A DNA stretch of 64,000 bases, from the NCBI GenBank assembly GCA_046292765.1, contig JBKBQA010000002.1, positions 496,001 to 560,000 on the forward strand, written 5' to 3'. The notes beneath the pieces were generated by a model that was not told the origin of the DNA, searched no databases, and saw only the letters and a list, made by a program, of their open reading frames with translations. Shown here one piece after another: positions 26,896 to 35,525 of the stretch. Source of the DNA: PGZG01 sp046292765 (lineage in GTDB: Bacteria; Pseudomonadota; Gammaproteobacteria; Pseudomonadales; Alcanivoracaceae). A program made the position numbers and the translations under genes. Position 1 is the first letter of the stretch. Each line of letters opens with the position of its first letter.

Positions 26896-27837
26896 ATGAG
26901 TGGCGCCCAGCACCATCGTCTGATTATTCTCGGTTCCGGCCCCGCCGGATTCTCCGCCGCCGTATACGCTGCTCGTGCAAACCTCAAGCCGGTGGTCATC
27001 ACCGGCATCCAGCCCGGCGGCCAGCTGACCACCACCACCGAAGTGGACAACTGGCCCGGGGACGTAGAGGGCCTCACCGGCCCAGACCTGATGGTGCGCA
27101 TGCAGCAGCATGCCGAACGCTTTAATACCGAGATCCTTTTCGACCATATCAACCAGGTGGATCTTGGCCAGCGGCCGTTCCTGCTCGTGGGTGACAACGG
27201 CAGTTACAGCTGTGATGCCCTCATCATTGCCACCGGCGCTTCTGCCAAATACCTCGGCTTGCCATCAGAGGAGGCGTTCAAGGGCAAGGGTGTCTCCGCC
27301 TGCGCCACTTGCGACGGCTTCTTCTACCGGAGCCAGAAGGTCGCCGTGCTCGGCGGCGGCAATACCGCAGTGGAAGAAGCACTCTACTTGTCCAATATTG
27401 CCGCCGAAGTGACCCTCATTCACCGGCGCGACAAGCTGCGTTCAGAGAAGATCCTGCAGGACAAGCTGTTGGCCAAGGACAACATCCGGGTGATCTGGAA
27501 CCATAATCTGGAAGAAGTGCTCGGCGACGACAGCGGCGTCACCGGCGTGCGCATTCGCTCCACCGAAAACGACAGCACGCAGGAACTCGACGTGCAGGGC
27601 GTGTTTGTCGCCATCGGCCATCAGCCAAATACCGCCATCTTCGAAGGGCAGCTGGAGATGAAGGACGGTTACCTCAAGGTCAGAAGCGGCACCGAAGGCA
27701 ATGCCACTGCCACCAACATATCGGGGGTGTTCGCCGCCGGCGATGTGGCCGATCACGTTTACCGGCAGGCAATTACCTCTGCCGGTGCCGGCTGCATGGC
27801 GGCACTGGATGCCGAGAAGTACCTCGACAATCTCTGA
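26896..27837 (+). CDS. trxB: Thioredoxin-disulfide reductase
   Basis: A 313-residue flavoprotein that reduces thioredoxin with NADPH. It has an FAD-binding GSGPAGFSAA near the start, the redox-active CATC (about residues 137-140), an NADPH-binding GGGNTAVEEA, and the C-terminal FAD motif GVFAAGDVAD. The ATG at 26896 follows GGAGG at 26885-26889. It is divergent from ftsK and nine bases before aat. Confidence 0.97.
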   Translation: MSGAQHHRLIILGSGPAGFSAAVYAARANLKPVVITGIQPGGQLTTTTEVDNWPGDVEGLTGPDLMVRMQQHAERFNTEILFDHINQVDLGQRPFLLVGDNGSYSCDALIIATGASAKYLGLPSEEAFKGKGVSACATCDGFFYRSQKVAVLGGGNTAVEEALYLSNIAAEVTLIHRRDKLRSEKILQDKLLAKDNIRVIWNHNLEEVLGDDSGVTGVRIRSTENDSTQELDVQGVFVAIGHQPNTAIFEGQLEMKDGYLKVRSGTEGNATATNISGVFAAGDVADHVYRQAITSAGAGCMAALDAEKYLDNL

Positions 27838-27846
27838 GTCCCGACC

Positions 27847-28578
27847 ATGAGCGCGCTGATCTGGCTGGCACCGGGGGATCCGTTTCCCCCGACCAGTCAG
27901 GCGCTTGATGATCCCGCTGGACTGCTGGCTGCGGGTGGTGACCTGTCCCCTGACACCCTGCTGCGGGCCTACCGACGGGGCATCTTTCCCTGGTATTGCG
28001 ATGGCCAGCCGCTGCTGTGGTGGAGTCCTGATCCGCGACTGGTGCTGTATCCGGAGCAATTCCATCTTTCCCGTCGCCTCGCCCGAAGCCTGACACAGCC
28101 ACATTGGCGCTTCTCGCTGAACCATGCGTTCGACGAGGTAATTCAAGCCTGCGCCCAGACCCCTCGCCGTGGCCAACGTGGCACCTGGATCACCGCCGAG
28201 ATGACGACGGCCTACCATCGACTGCATCGGCTGGGCCACGCCCATTCACTTGAAGTCTGGCATGATCAGCGCATGGTCGGCGGGATCTATGGCGTCCGGG
28301 TTGGCCGGGTATTCTTCGGCGAATCCATGTTCAGCCATGTCCGGGATGCCTCCAAGGCCGCCATGGCGATGCTTTGCCGGCTTCACGCCAGCCTGCATCT
28401 GTCCCTGCTTGACTGTCAGGTGGAAAGCGCGCATCTGTTGACTCTGGGCGCAACGACACTGCCCCGGCGCGAGTTTGAACGGCTGCTGGAAGACCTGACT
28501 CAGGCTCCTACGCCACCATGGCCGCGAATAGCTCCCGGCACACTGTCGTTTGCTGGCACCGGGTCAGGACAGGGCTGA
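27847..28578 (+). CDS. aat: Leucyl/phenylalanyl-tRNA-protein transferase
   Basis: A 243-residue Aat that adds Leu or Phe to proteins with N-terminal Lys or Arg, making N-degrons for ClpS-ClpAP. It carries the family signatures FPPTSQAL, GGDLSPDTLLRAYRRGIFPW and WWSPDPRLVL. It overlaps no neighbour but is packed in a row with trxB and ate. Its downstream partners clpA and clpS are in this window. Confidence 0.96.
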   Translation: MSALIWLAPGDPFPPTSQALDDPAGLLAAGGDLSPDTLLRAYRRGIFPWYCDGQPLLWWSPDPRLVLYPEQFHLSRRLARSLTQPHWRFSLNHAFDEVIQACAQTPRRGQRGTWITAEMTTAYHRLHRLGHAHSLEVWHDQRMVGGIYGVRVGRVFFGESMFSHVRDASKAAMAMLCRLHASLHLSLLDCQVESAHLLTLGATTLPRREFERLLEDLTQAPTPPWPRIAPGTLSFAGTGSGQG

Positions 28579-28581
28579 ACG

Positions 28582-29298
28582 ATGACTGATCTATCCACCT
28601 TGAGGTTTTTTCGCACCCCGGCGCATCGCTGCAGTTATCTTGAGGACCGCGAGGCGACCACGCTGTTTGTCGATCCGTCGACGCCGATGACAGGCGCGCT
28701 CTACAGCGCGTTGTCACAACGCGGATTCCGCCGCAGCGGTGATTTCCTCTACCGGCCACACTGTCAGGGCTGTCAGGCCTGCATTCCGGTGCGCATCCCG
28801 GTCACCCGCTTCCAGTGGCGACGGCGCCACCGGCGTCTGCTGGCCCGTAACAGCGACCTGATGGTGGAGAGCCGTCCAGCCCGCTTCGACCGCGAGATTT
28901 ACCAGCTCTACGCCCGCTACATCAATAGCCGTCACGGCGACGGCGACATGTACCCGCCGTCCGAAGAACAGTTCACCGGTTTTCTGGTCAGCCACTGGAG
29001 TGACACCCGGTTCTTCTGCTTCCGCGACGCCGAACGCCTTCTGGCAGTGGCAGTGGTTGACCGACTTCAGGACGGCCTGTCGGCGGTGTACAGCTTCTAC
29101 GACCCGGACCAGCAGCCGCGCGGACTGGGCAATCTGGCCATTCTCTGGCAGATGGAGCGCTGTCGCAGGGAAGGCCTGCCCTACCTGTATCTCGGCTACT
29201 GGGTACAGGACTGCCGCAAGATGGCGTACAAGGGAGACTTCCGCCCACTGGAACAGCTGCGGGACAATCTCTGGCAGCCATTGGCCGCGGATGACTGA
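28582..29298 (+). CDS. bpt: Bacterial leucyl (arginyl)-tRNA-protein transferase, ATE family
   Basis: A 238-residue ATE-fold transferase, the Bpt type that adds Leu to proteins with N-terminal Asp or Glu. It has the conserved N-terminal cysteine cluster CQGCQACIPVRI and the GNAT-like C-terminal half with LGYWVQDCRKMAYK. It begins three bases after aat. Specificity for Leu rather than Arg is inferred from bacterial homologues. Confidence 0.94.
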   Translation: MTDLSTLRFFRTPAHRCSYLEDREATTLFVDPSTPMTGALYSALSQRGFRRSGDFLYRPHCQGCQACIPVRIPVTRFQWRRRHRRLLARNSDLMVESRPARFDREIYQLYARYINSRHGDGDMYPPSEEQFTGFLVSHWSDTRFFCFRDAERLLAVAVVDRLQDGLSAVYSFYDPDQQPRGLGNLAILWQMERCRREGLPYLYLGYWVQDCRKMAYKGDFRPLEQLRDNLWQPLAADD

Positions 29299-29399
29299 CG
29301 CCAGCAGCAGTAACTGTCCTTTTGCTTTGCAGGCCAGCACCAATTCGGGCAGAATTGCGCCTTCTTTTTGGCGGACTACCGCAAAGGGCACGACACTGC

Positions 29400-29618
29400 A
29401 TGGCGAAAGAAGAGCAGATTGAACTGGAAGGCACGGTGATCGAGACCCTGCCCAATACCATGTTCCGGGTAAAACTGGACAACGGTCACGTGCTGATCGC
29501 ACACATTTCCGGAAAAATGCGCAAACACTATATCCGCATCCTGACTGGTGACCGGGTCAAGGTGGAAATGTCGCCTTACGACCTGAGCAAAGGCCGCATC
29601 ACATTCCGGATGAAATAG
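29400..29618 (+). CDS. infA: Translation initiation factor IF-1
   Basis: A 72-residue S1/OB-fold protein that occupies the ribosomal A site during initiation. It has the full canonical sequence pattern (MAKEEQIELEGTV, MRKHYIRIL, LSKGRITFR) and exactly the family length. The frame is open upstream to 29322, but the ATG at 29400 is the conserved start. A possible promoter (TTGCAG at 29327, CAGAAT at 29350, 17-base spacing) lies just upstream. Confidence 0.98.
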   Translation: MAKEEQIELEGTVIETLPNTMFRVKLDNGHVLIAHISGKMRKHYIRILTGDRVKVEMSPYDLSKGRITFRMK

Positions 29619-29650
29619 TCCGGGCCGAAGCACCCTCCGGACAGACAGAC

Positions 29651-29680
29651 AAAAGGGACCTTTCGGTCCCTTTTGTGTTT
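29651..29680. terminator. Bidirectional intrinsic terminator between infA and clpA
   Basis: AAAAGGGACC and GGTCCCTTTT form a 10-bp stem with a 4-base loop, flanked by A and T tracts, between two convergent genes. It can serve both. Confidence 0.88.
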
Positions 29681-29702
29681 TTGGCAACCAGCCTGTCGCG
29701 GC

Positions 29703-31976
29703 TTATGCCGGCTCCACCGAGGGCGCCACCACGGTAAGCAGCAGCTTGTCGTCCTTCATGGTAACCCTGACCCGCCCCCCCTGCTCGGACAACTCGCCAA
29801 ACAGCAGCTTCTCCGCCAGCGGCTTCTTTACCTGGTCCTGAATCAGACGCGCCATAGGTCGAGCACCCATGGCCACGTCATAGCCATGCTCGGCCAGCCA
29901 GGCCCGGGCCGAGGCATCGACCTCCAGCACCACGCCGCGCTCGTCCAGCTGCGCCTGCAGTTCGACCAGAAACTTGTCGACCACACTGAGAATTGTCTGC
30001 GGCGTCAGGGCGCTGAACTGGATGATCGCATCAAGCCGGTTACGGAACTCCGGCGTGAACATCTTCTTCAACGCCTCCATGCCATCAGTGGCATGATCCT
30101 GGCGGGTGAAGCCGATTGAGCTGCGAGACATCACTTCCGCACCGGCGTTGGTCGTCATGATCAGAATCACATTGCGGAAGTCCGCCTTACGGCCGTTGTT
30201 GTCCGTAAGCGTGGCATGATCCATCACCTGCAACAGCAGATTGAACACTTCCGGATGGGCCTTTTCGATCTCATCAAGCAGCAGCACACAGTGCGGCGTC
30301 TTGGTGATCGATTCGGTCAGCAAACCACCCTGATCAAAACCGACATACCCCGGTGGCGCACCGATAAGACGGCTGACCGTGTGCCGTTCCATGTACTCGG
30401 ACATGTCAAACCGCACCAGCTCGATACCCAGTGCTCTGGCAAGCTGGCGACTGACTTCCGTTTTGCCAACGCCGGTGGGGCCGGCAAACATAAAGCAGCC
30501 CACCGGCTTGTTCGGCGATTTCAGCCCCGCTCGAGACAGCTTGATCGCGGCAGACATCGCTTCGATGGCGTCATCCTGACCAAACACGGTCATCTTCAGA
30601 TCGCGCTCAAGATTACGCAGCAGCTCTTTATCTGATGCAGAAACAGACTTGGGTGGGATACGGGCAATCTTCGCCACCATCTCTTCCACATCGGTCACGT
30701 CAATCAGATGCCTGCGCTGGTCCTCCGGGCGCAGGCGCTGCCAGGCACCCACCTCGTCAATGACATCGATAGCCTTGTCAGGCAGATGACGATCGTTGAT
30801 ATAGCGCGCCGACAGCTCTGCGGCCGATTTCAGCGCCGCATCGGTGTACTCGACCTGATGATGATCTTCAAAGCGCTTTTTCAAGCCGCGGAGAATGCCA
30901 ATGGTTTCATCGACGGTGGGCTCAACCACATCAATCTTCTGGAATCGCCGCGCCAACGCCCGATCTTTCTCGAAGATGCCGCGATACTCCTGAAACGTGG
31001 TGGACCCCATGCACTTGATTTCGCCGGAAGCCAACGCCGGCTTAAGCAGGTTGGATGCGTCCATCACCCCACCCGACGCTGCGCCAGCGCCGATAATGGT
31101 ATGAATTTCGTCAATGAACAGAATCGCATTGGACTGCTTCTTCAGTTCATTGATCAAGGCCTTGAATCGTTTTTCAAAATCACCACGATACTTGGTGCCG
31201 GCGAGCAGCGCGCCCATGTCGAGCGAATACACCACCGCATCCTGCAGTGGCTCGGGGACCTTGCCCTCGACAATCATCCATGCCAGACCTTCGGCAATGG
31301 CTGTCTTGCCAACGCCAGGCTCGCCCACCAGCAACGGGTTATTCTTGCGTCGACGGCAGAGAATTTGCGCCGCGCGCTCGATCTCGAAGGCACGACCAAT
31401 AAGCGGGTCAATGCGACCGGTGGCAGCCTGGGCGTTCAGATTAACGGCATAGTTCTCCAGCGGATTGGATGACGGCGCCTCACCAGCCTCCTCGCCCATC
31501 TGCTCGGCATCCTGAGACGGCGCGCTGTCGTCGCCACCACTGATTTTCGAGATGCCGTGGGAGATGTAATTCACCACATCAAGCCGGTGCACATTCTGGG
31601 TCGCCAGAAAATAGACCGCCTGACTCTCCTGCTCGCTGAAGATTGCCACCAGCACGTTGGCACCAGTGACCTCGCGCTTGCCGGAAGACTGCACATGAAA
31701 TACCGCTCGCTGCAATACGCGCTGAAAGCCGAGCGTTGGCTGGGTATCGCGCTCCGGATCATCTTCCGGAATCAGCGGTGTGGTGTCATCAATAAACTGC
31801 GACACCGAACTACGCAGATCATTGACGTCGGCGCCACAGGCGGTAAGCACTTCTACAGCAGAATCGTTATCAAACAGCGCCAGCAGAAGATGCTCCACCG
31901 TCATGAACTCATGACGGTGGCTGCGGGCATAACGGAAGGCCTCATTCAGGGTCATTTCCAGTTCTTTGCTCAGCAT
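29703..31976 (-). CDS. clpA: ATP-dependent Clp protease ATP-binding subunit ClpA
   Basis: A 757-residue AAA+ unfoldase for ClpP. The N-domain (about 1-145) binds ClpS. It has two AAA modules: Walker A GEPGVGKTAIAEG near 215 and GPTGVGKTEVSRQ near 495. Length equals E. coli ClpA (758). It starts 61 bases after clpS on the same strand, so they probably form an operon for N-degron and ssrA-tagged substrate breakdown. Confidence 0.97.
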   Translation of the reverse strand: MLSKELEMTLNEAFRYARSHRHEFMTVEHLLLALFDNDSAVEVLTACGADVNDLRSSVSQFIDDTTPLIPEDDPERDTQPTLGFQRVLQRAVFHVQSSGKREVTGANVLVAIFSEQESQAVYFLATQNVHRLDVVNYISHGISKISGGDDSAPSQDAEQMGEEAGEAPSSNPLENYAVNLNAQAATGRIDPLIGRAFEIERAAQILCRRRKNNPLLVGEPGVGKTAIAEGLAWMIVEGKVPEPLQDAVVYSLDMGALLAGTKYRGDFEKRFKALINELKKQSNAILFIDEIHTIIGAGAASGGVMDASNLLKPALASGEIKCMGSTTFQEYRGIFEKDRALARRFQKIDVVEPTVDETIGILRGLKKRFEDHHQVEYTDAALKSAAELSARYINDRHLPDKAIDVIDEVGAWQRLRPEDQRRHLIDVTDVEEMVAKIARIPPKSVSASDKELLRNLERDLKMTVFGQDDAIEAMSAAIKLSRAGLKSPNKPVGCFMFAGPTGVGKTEVSRQLARALGIELVRFDMSEYMERHTVSRLIGAPPGYVGFDQGGLLTESITKTPHCVLLLDEIEKAHPEVFNLLLQVMDHATLTDNNGRKADFRNVILIMTTNAGAEVMSRSSIGFTRQDHATDGMEALKKMFTPEFRNRLDAIIQFSALTPQTILSVVDKFLVELQAQLDERGVVLEVDASARAWLAEHGYDVAMGARPMARLIQDQVKKPLAEKLLFGELSEQGGRVRVTMKDDKLLLTVVAPSVEPA

Positions 31977-32037
31977 GGTGACACCTCTGTTCAGCCTGCG
32001 GGATTGGGTACTAAGACCTCCATATCCGATACTTCGT

Positions 32038-32415
32038 TCAGGCGACCTCTACCTGGCACATCAACGGGTGCTGGTGTTGACGGGCATAATCGATAACCTG
32101 TTCGGCGCGCGTTTCAGCCACATCACGGGTGTAAACACCGCAAACAGCCCTGCCCTCGGTGTGGACGGTCAGCATAATCCGGGTGGCTTTTTCCCGGTTC
32201 ATGGTAAAAAACAACTCCAGCACCTCCACGACAAATTCCATCGGCGTAAAGTCGTCGTTCAGCATCAGCACCTTGTACATGGCCGGTGGTTTCAGTTGCG
32301 GCCTCGCCTCCTCCACCATCAGGCCATCGTGGCGCTGGGGCAACTCGGGCTCCCCGCTCAAGCGGGCCGGAGAGAGCCCGGCAATGACACTGTTCTCAAA
32401 CACTGACGCGTTCAT
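32038..32415 (-). CDS. clpS: ATP-dependent Clp protease adaptor ClpS
   Basis: A 125-residue adaptor that delivers N-degron substrates to ClpA. The core shows YKVLMLNDDFTPMEFV and the VHTEGRAVCGVYT motif that lines the N-end pocket. I chose the ATG at 32415 (MNASVFENS); the frame runs to 32517 but without family resemblance. The flexible N-terminal tail needed for delivery is present. Confidence 0.95.
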   Translation of the reverse strand: MNASVFENSVIAGLSPARLSGEPELPQRHDGLMVEEARPQLKPPAMYKVLMLNDDFTPMEFVVEVLELFFTMNREKATRIMLTVHTEGRAVCGVYTRDVAETRAEQVIDYARQHQHPLMCQVEVA

Positions 32416-32510
32416 GGTTTCCTGTCTTCTCTTGTACTGCGACGCCGGTCGGTACGCAATAACTGTGGCATGACGCACACCTGTTGCGGGCTGCCGTTCG
32501 TCGGAGGGGG

Positions 32511-32537
32511 TTGACACCCTCCCTTGCTGGTTAAAAG
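32511..32537 (+). promoter_or_regulatory. Possible cspD promoter
   Basis: A perfect TTGACA at 32511-32516 is followed after 15 bases by TAAAAG. The spacing is short and the -10 box poor, so the element is tentative. Confidence 0.3.
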
Positions 32538-32652
32538 ATGGTCGATAGTCATTGCTCCGGCTTCCAGTTTACACCAGCACCGTGACGCCATGGTGATGTT
32601 GGGATCCGGAGGAACAAAACAACAACAACCCAGGGAAGACAGGGGCAGACAA

Positions 32653-32913
32653 ATGGCAACCGGCAAGGTGAAGTGGTTCAACAACGCAAAGGGGTATGGC
32701 TTTGTCCGCCCTGACCTCGGCGGAGACGATCTGTTCGTCCACCACTCCTACATCCAGATGGACGGCTACCGCAGCCTGAAGGCCGGTCAGCCAGTGGAGT
32801 ATGAGCTTCAGCCAGCCAGCAAGGGCTACCACGCCGTCAACCTCAGGCCGCTTGCAGACGGCAGTGCCGAGGCAGGTCAACAGGCGATGGAAAGCAACCC
32901 GGCATCGGCCTGA
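32653..32913 (+). CDS. cspD: Cold-shock domain protein, CspD-like
   Basis: An 86-residue cold-shock domain with RNP1 (KGYGFV) and an RNP2-like LFVHHSYI, plus an Ala/Ser-rich C-terminal extension of about 18 residues. In E. coli CspD inhibits replication in stationary phase. Position divergent from clpS, as in E. coli and Pseudomonas, supports cspD. The ATG at 32653 is the conserved start. Confidence 0.93.
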   Translation: MATGKVKWFNNAKGYGFVRPDLGGDDLFVHHSYIQMDGYRSLKAGQPVEYELQPASKGYHAVNLRPLADGSAEAGQQAMESNPASA

Positions 32914-32928
32914 TACCGGGTTGCCAGC

Positions 32929-34191
32929 TTACTGCTCCATATGGCGGATGACCGCATCACCGAACTGGGAGCACTTCATCAGGGTCGCATCCGGCATCAG
33001 TCGCTCGAAGTCATAGGTTACTGTCTTCGCCGCGATGGCACCTTCCATGCCGCGAATGATCAGGTCCGCCGCCTCGTTCCAGCCCATGTGGCGCAGCATC
33101 ATCTCTGCCGACAGGATCAGCGAACCGGGGTTCACCTTATCCTGCCCGGCATACTTGGGCGCAGTACCATGGGTTGCCTCGAACAGCGCCACCGAGCCGC
33201 CGATATTGGCTCCCGGCGCAATGCCGATACCGCCGACCTCCGCAGCCAGCGCATCAGAGATATAGTCGCCGTTGAGATTCAAGGTGGCGATAACGCTGTA
33301 GTCGGCCGGACGCATGAGGATCTGCTGCAGGAAGGCGTCAGCAATGACATCCTTGATGATGATCTGGTTGCCGGTCTTCGGGTTTTTCAGGGTCATCCAC
33401 GGGCCACCGTCGAGTAGCTCGGCACCGAAGCGATCTGCCGCCAGCTGATAGCCCCAGTCTTTGAAGGCACCTTCGGTGTACTTCATGATGTTGCCCTTGT
33501 GCACCAACGTGACACTGGAGCGGTCATTGTCGATGGCGTACTGGATGGCCTTGCGCACCAGACGCTGGGTGCCTTCACGGGATACTGGCTTGATGCCGAT
33601 GCCGCAACCCTCGTGGAAGCGAATTTTGGTGACCCCCATTTCCTCGCGCAGAAAACGGATCAGCTTGGTCGCCTCCGGGCTGTCCGCCGCCCACTCAATA
33701 CCGGCGTAAATATCTTCCGAGTTTTCGCGGAAGATGGTCATATCGGTGAGTTCGGGGTGGGTCACGGGACTGGGAACACCCGGGAACCAGCGCACCGGGC
33801 GGATGCAGACGTAGAGATCGAGTTCCTGACGCAGCGCCACGTTCAGGGAACGGATACCACCGCCCACCGGGGTGGTCAGCGGGCCCTTGATGCTGACGAT
33901 GAATTCTCGCAGGGCCTCAAGCGTTTCTTCCGGCAGCCAGACGTCGGGCCCGTAAACACGGGTGGACTTCTCGCCGCAATAAACTTCCATCCAGACAATC
34001 GAGCGTTTCGTGCCGTAGGCTTTTTCGATTGCGCTATTCACTACTTTCATCATCACGGGCGTGATGTCCACCCCGATCCCATCCCCTTCGATATAGGGAA
34101 TAATGGGATGGTTTGGCACATTCAGGGACAGGTCCGCATTGACAGTGATTTTGTCACCGTCTGCCGGAACCGTGATCTTTTGGTATCCCAT
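32929..34191 (-). CDS. icd: Isocitrate dehydrogenase, NADP-dependent
   Basis: A 420-residue dimeric IDH of the E. coli type. It converts isocitrate to 2-oxoglutarate in the TCA cycle. The substrate loop TTPVGGGIRSLNVALRQ includes the Ser that AceK phosphorylates in E. coli. GTAPKYAGQDKVNPGS lies in the nucleotide-binding part. GGGAG precedes the ATG at 34191. Malate synthase G is in the window, so carbon flow at this branch is relevant. Confidence 0.97.
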   Translation of the reverse strand: MGYQKITVPADGDKITVNADLSLNVPNHPIIPYIEGDGIGVDITPVMMKVVNSAIEKAYGTKRSIVWMEVYCGEKSTRVYGPDVWLPEETLEALREFIVSIKGPLTTPVGGGIRSLNVALRQELDLYVCIRPVRWFPGVPSPVTHPELTDMTIFRENSEDIYAGIEWAADSPEATKLIRFLREEMGVTKIRFHEGCGIGIKPVSREGTQRLVRKAIQYAIDNDRSSVTLVHKGNIMKYTEGAFKDWGYQLAADRFGAELLDGGPWMTLKNPKTGNQIIIKDVIADAFLQQILMRPADYSVIATLNLNGDYISDALAAEVGGIGIAPGANIGGSVALFEATHGTAPKYAGQDKVNPGSLILSAEMMLRHMGWNEAADLIIRGMEGAIAAKTVTYDFERLMPDATLMKCSQFGDAVIRHMEQ

Positions 34192-34267
34192 CTGGCTACT
34201 CCCTCTGGAAAAAACCGTAGAATGCGGTTCACGCCGCTCCCGGTAGGGAGGCCGCGTTAGCCGGCCG

Positions 34268-34297
34268 AGTATAGCACCGGCTCTGTTATGTTGTCTG
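34268..34297 (-). promoter_or_regulatory. Promoter of icd
   Basis: On the minus strand CAGACA (34292-34297) and TATACT (34268-34273) are spaced by 18 bases, about 77 bases before the icd ATG. Confidence 0.5.
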
Positions 34298-34389
34298 ACA
34301 TTTTAAGAACCAAACGTGTCGGTTTTGCCCACTGCTGCGATCACGGAAATGCATTGGCTGGCGAATTTTTGGTCAACCCGGAGCCCGCC

Positions 34390-34998
34390 ATGGCGCGCCT
34401 TTTACTCTTCAACAAGCCCTTCAATGTACTGTCCCAGTTCCGCGACAGTGATGGCCGGGCAACGCTGGCAGACTTCATCAATGTCGCTGGCGTCTATCCA
34501 GCCGGCCGTCTCGACTATGATTCGGAAGGTCTGCTGCTGCTGACCGACAGCGGCCCCCTCCAGGCCCGTATTGCAGAGCCCCGCTTCAAGCTGCCGAAAA
34601 CCTATCTGCTTCAGGTGGAGGGCACCGTCAACGAAACGGCGCTGCAAGCCCTCCGTCAGGGGATCACACTCAAGGACGGCATTACCCAGCCGGCCAGCGC
34701 GCAGGCAATTGATCCTCCGGCGCTGTGGCCGCGACACCCTCCGGTGCGAGAGCGCCGCTCTGTGCCGGACAGCTGGCTGTCGCTGACCATCCGTGAGGGG
34801 CGCAATCGTCAGGTACGTCGCATGACCGCAGCCGTCGGCCTGCCGACCCTGAGGCTGATCCGCTGGCAGATTGGCGACTGGTCGCTTGACGGGCTGGAGC
34901 CGGGCACATGGCGCGAGGAAAGTGTCCATGTGGCCTCCCCCGCTGCTCACCCCGGACGCCCTGACAAGCCCCGACGCCCGGGGCGCACCCGGCGGTGA
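34390..34998 (+). CDS. rluE: 23S rRNA pseudouridine(2457) synthase RluE
   Basis: A 202-residue RsuA-family pseudouridine synthase with catalytic Asp in AGRLDYDSEGLLLLTD and the EGRNRQVRRM motif. It lacks an N-terminal S4 domain, as RluE does. The ATG at 34390 gives MARLLLFNKPFNVLSQF, the family start. The C-terminal tail is Pro/Arg-rich. Divergent from icd. Confidence 0.93.
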   Translation: MARLLLFNKPFNVLSQFRDSDGRATLADFINVAGVYPAGRLDYDSEGLLLLTDSGPLQARIAEPRFKLPKTYLLQVEGTVNETALQALRQGITLKDGITQPASAQAIDPPALWPRHPPVRERRSVPDSWLSLTIREGRNRQVRRMTAAVGLPTLRLIRWQIGDWSLDGLEPGTWREESVHVASPAAHPGRPDKPRRPGRTRR

Positions 34999-35057
34999 AC
35001 CTGTAAAGCCGGGGCCAGCTGGTTTATCCTCTGCCGCCCCCATTGCAGCGATAGCGC

Positions 35058-35525
35058 ATGAACAGCTTTGAACCCCACATTACCGTTGCCACCGTGGTCG
35101 AGCAGGAAGGACGTTTCCTGCTGGTGCGTGAACAGGCCGATGGCAAGCTGGTGCTGAATCAGCCGGCGGGCCATGTCGAAGCCGGCGAGAGTGTTACCCA
35201 GGCGGCCTTTCGCGAAACGCTGGAAGAGACCGCCTGGCAAGTGGAGATCACCGCGCTGCTTGGCATTTACATATACCAGCCGCGGCGTGGCGCCGGCGTC
35301 TATTACCGGCTGTGTTTCGCTGCCAGTCCGCTGCACCATGATCCGCGCCAGAAACTCGACACCGGTATCACCGGCGCTGAATGGTTGACGGTGGAAGAAT
35401 TGCGCGCCTGCCAGAGCGAGCATCGCAGCCCACTGGTAATGCGATGCGTGGAAGACTACCTCAGCGGTCGACGCCTGCCGCTGGATGCTATCTATCAACA
35501 TCCCTGGCCGCTGCAGCAGCGATGA
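35058..35525 (+). CDS. Nudix hydrolase, NudJ-like
   Basis: A 155-residue Nudix hydrolase. The Nudix box GHVEAGE-x7-RETLEETA is complete except that the usual Gly after the last Glu pair is Ala, as in Pseudomonas homologues at this locus. E. coli NudJ hydrolyses thiamine pyrophosphate and nucleoside di/triphosphates. The stop overlaps mnmA by four bases, a conserved pairing. Confidence 0.9.
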   Translation: MNSFEPHITVATVVEQEGRFLLVREQADGKLVLNQPAGHVEAGESVTQAAFRETLEETAWQVEITALLGIYIYQPRRGAGVYYRLCFAASPLHHDPRQKLDTGITGAEWLTVEELRACQSEHRSPLVMRCVEDYLSGRRLPLDAIYQHPWPLQQR

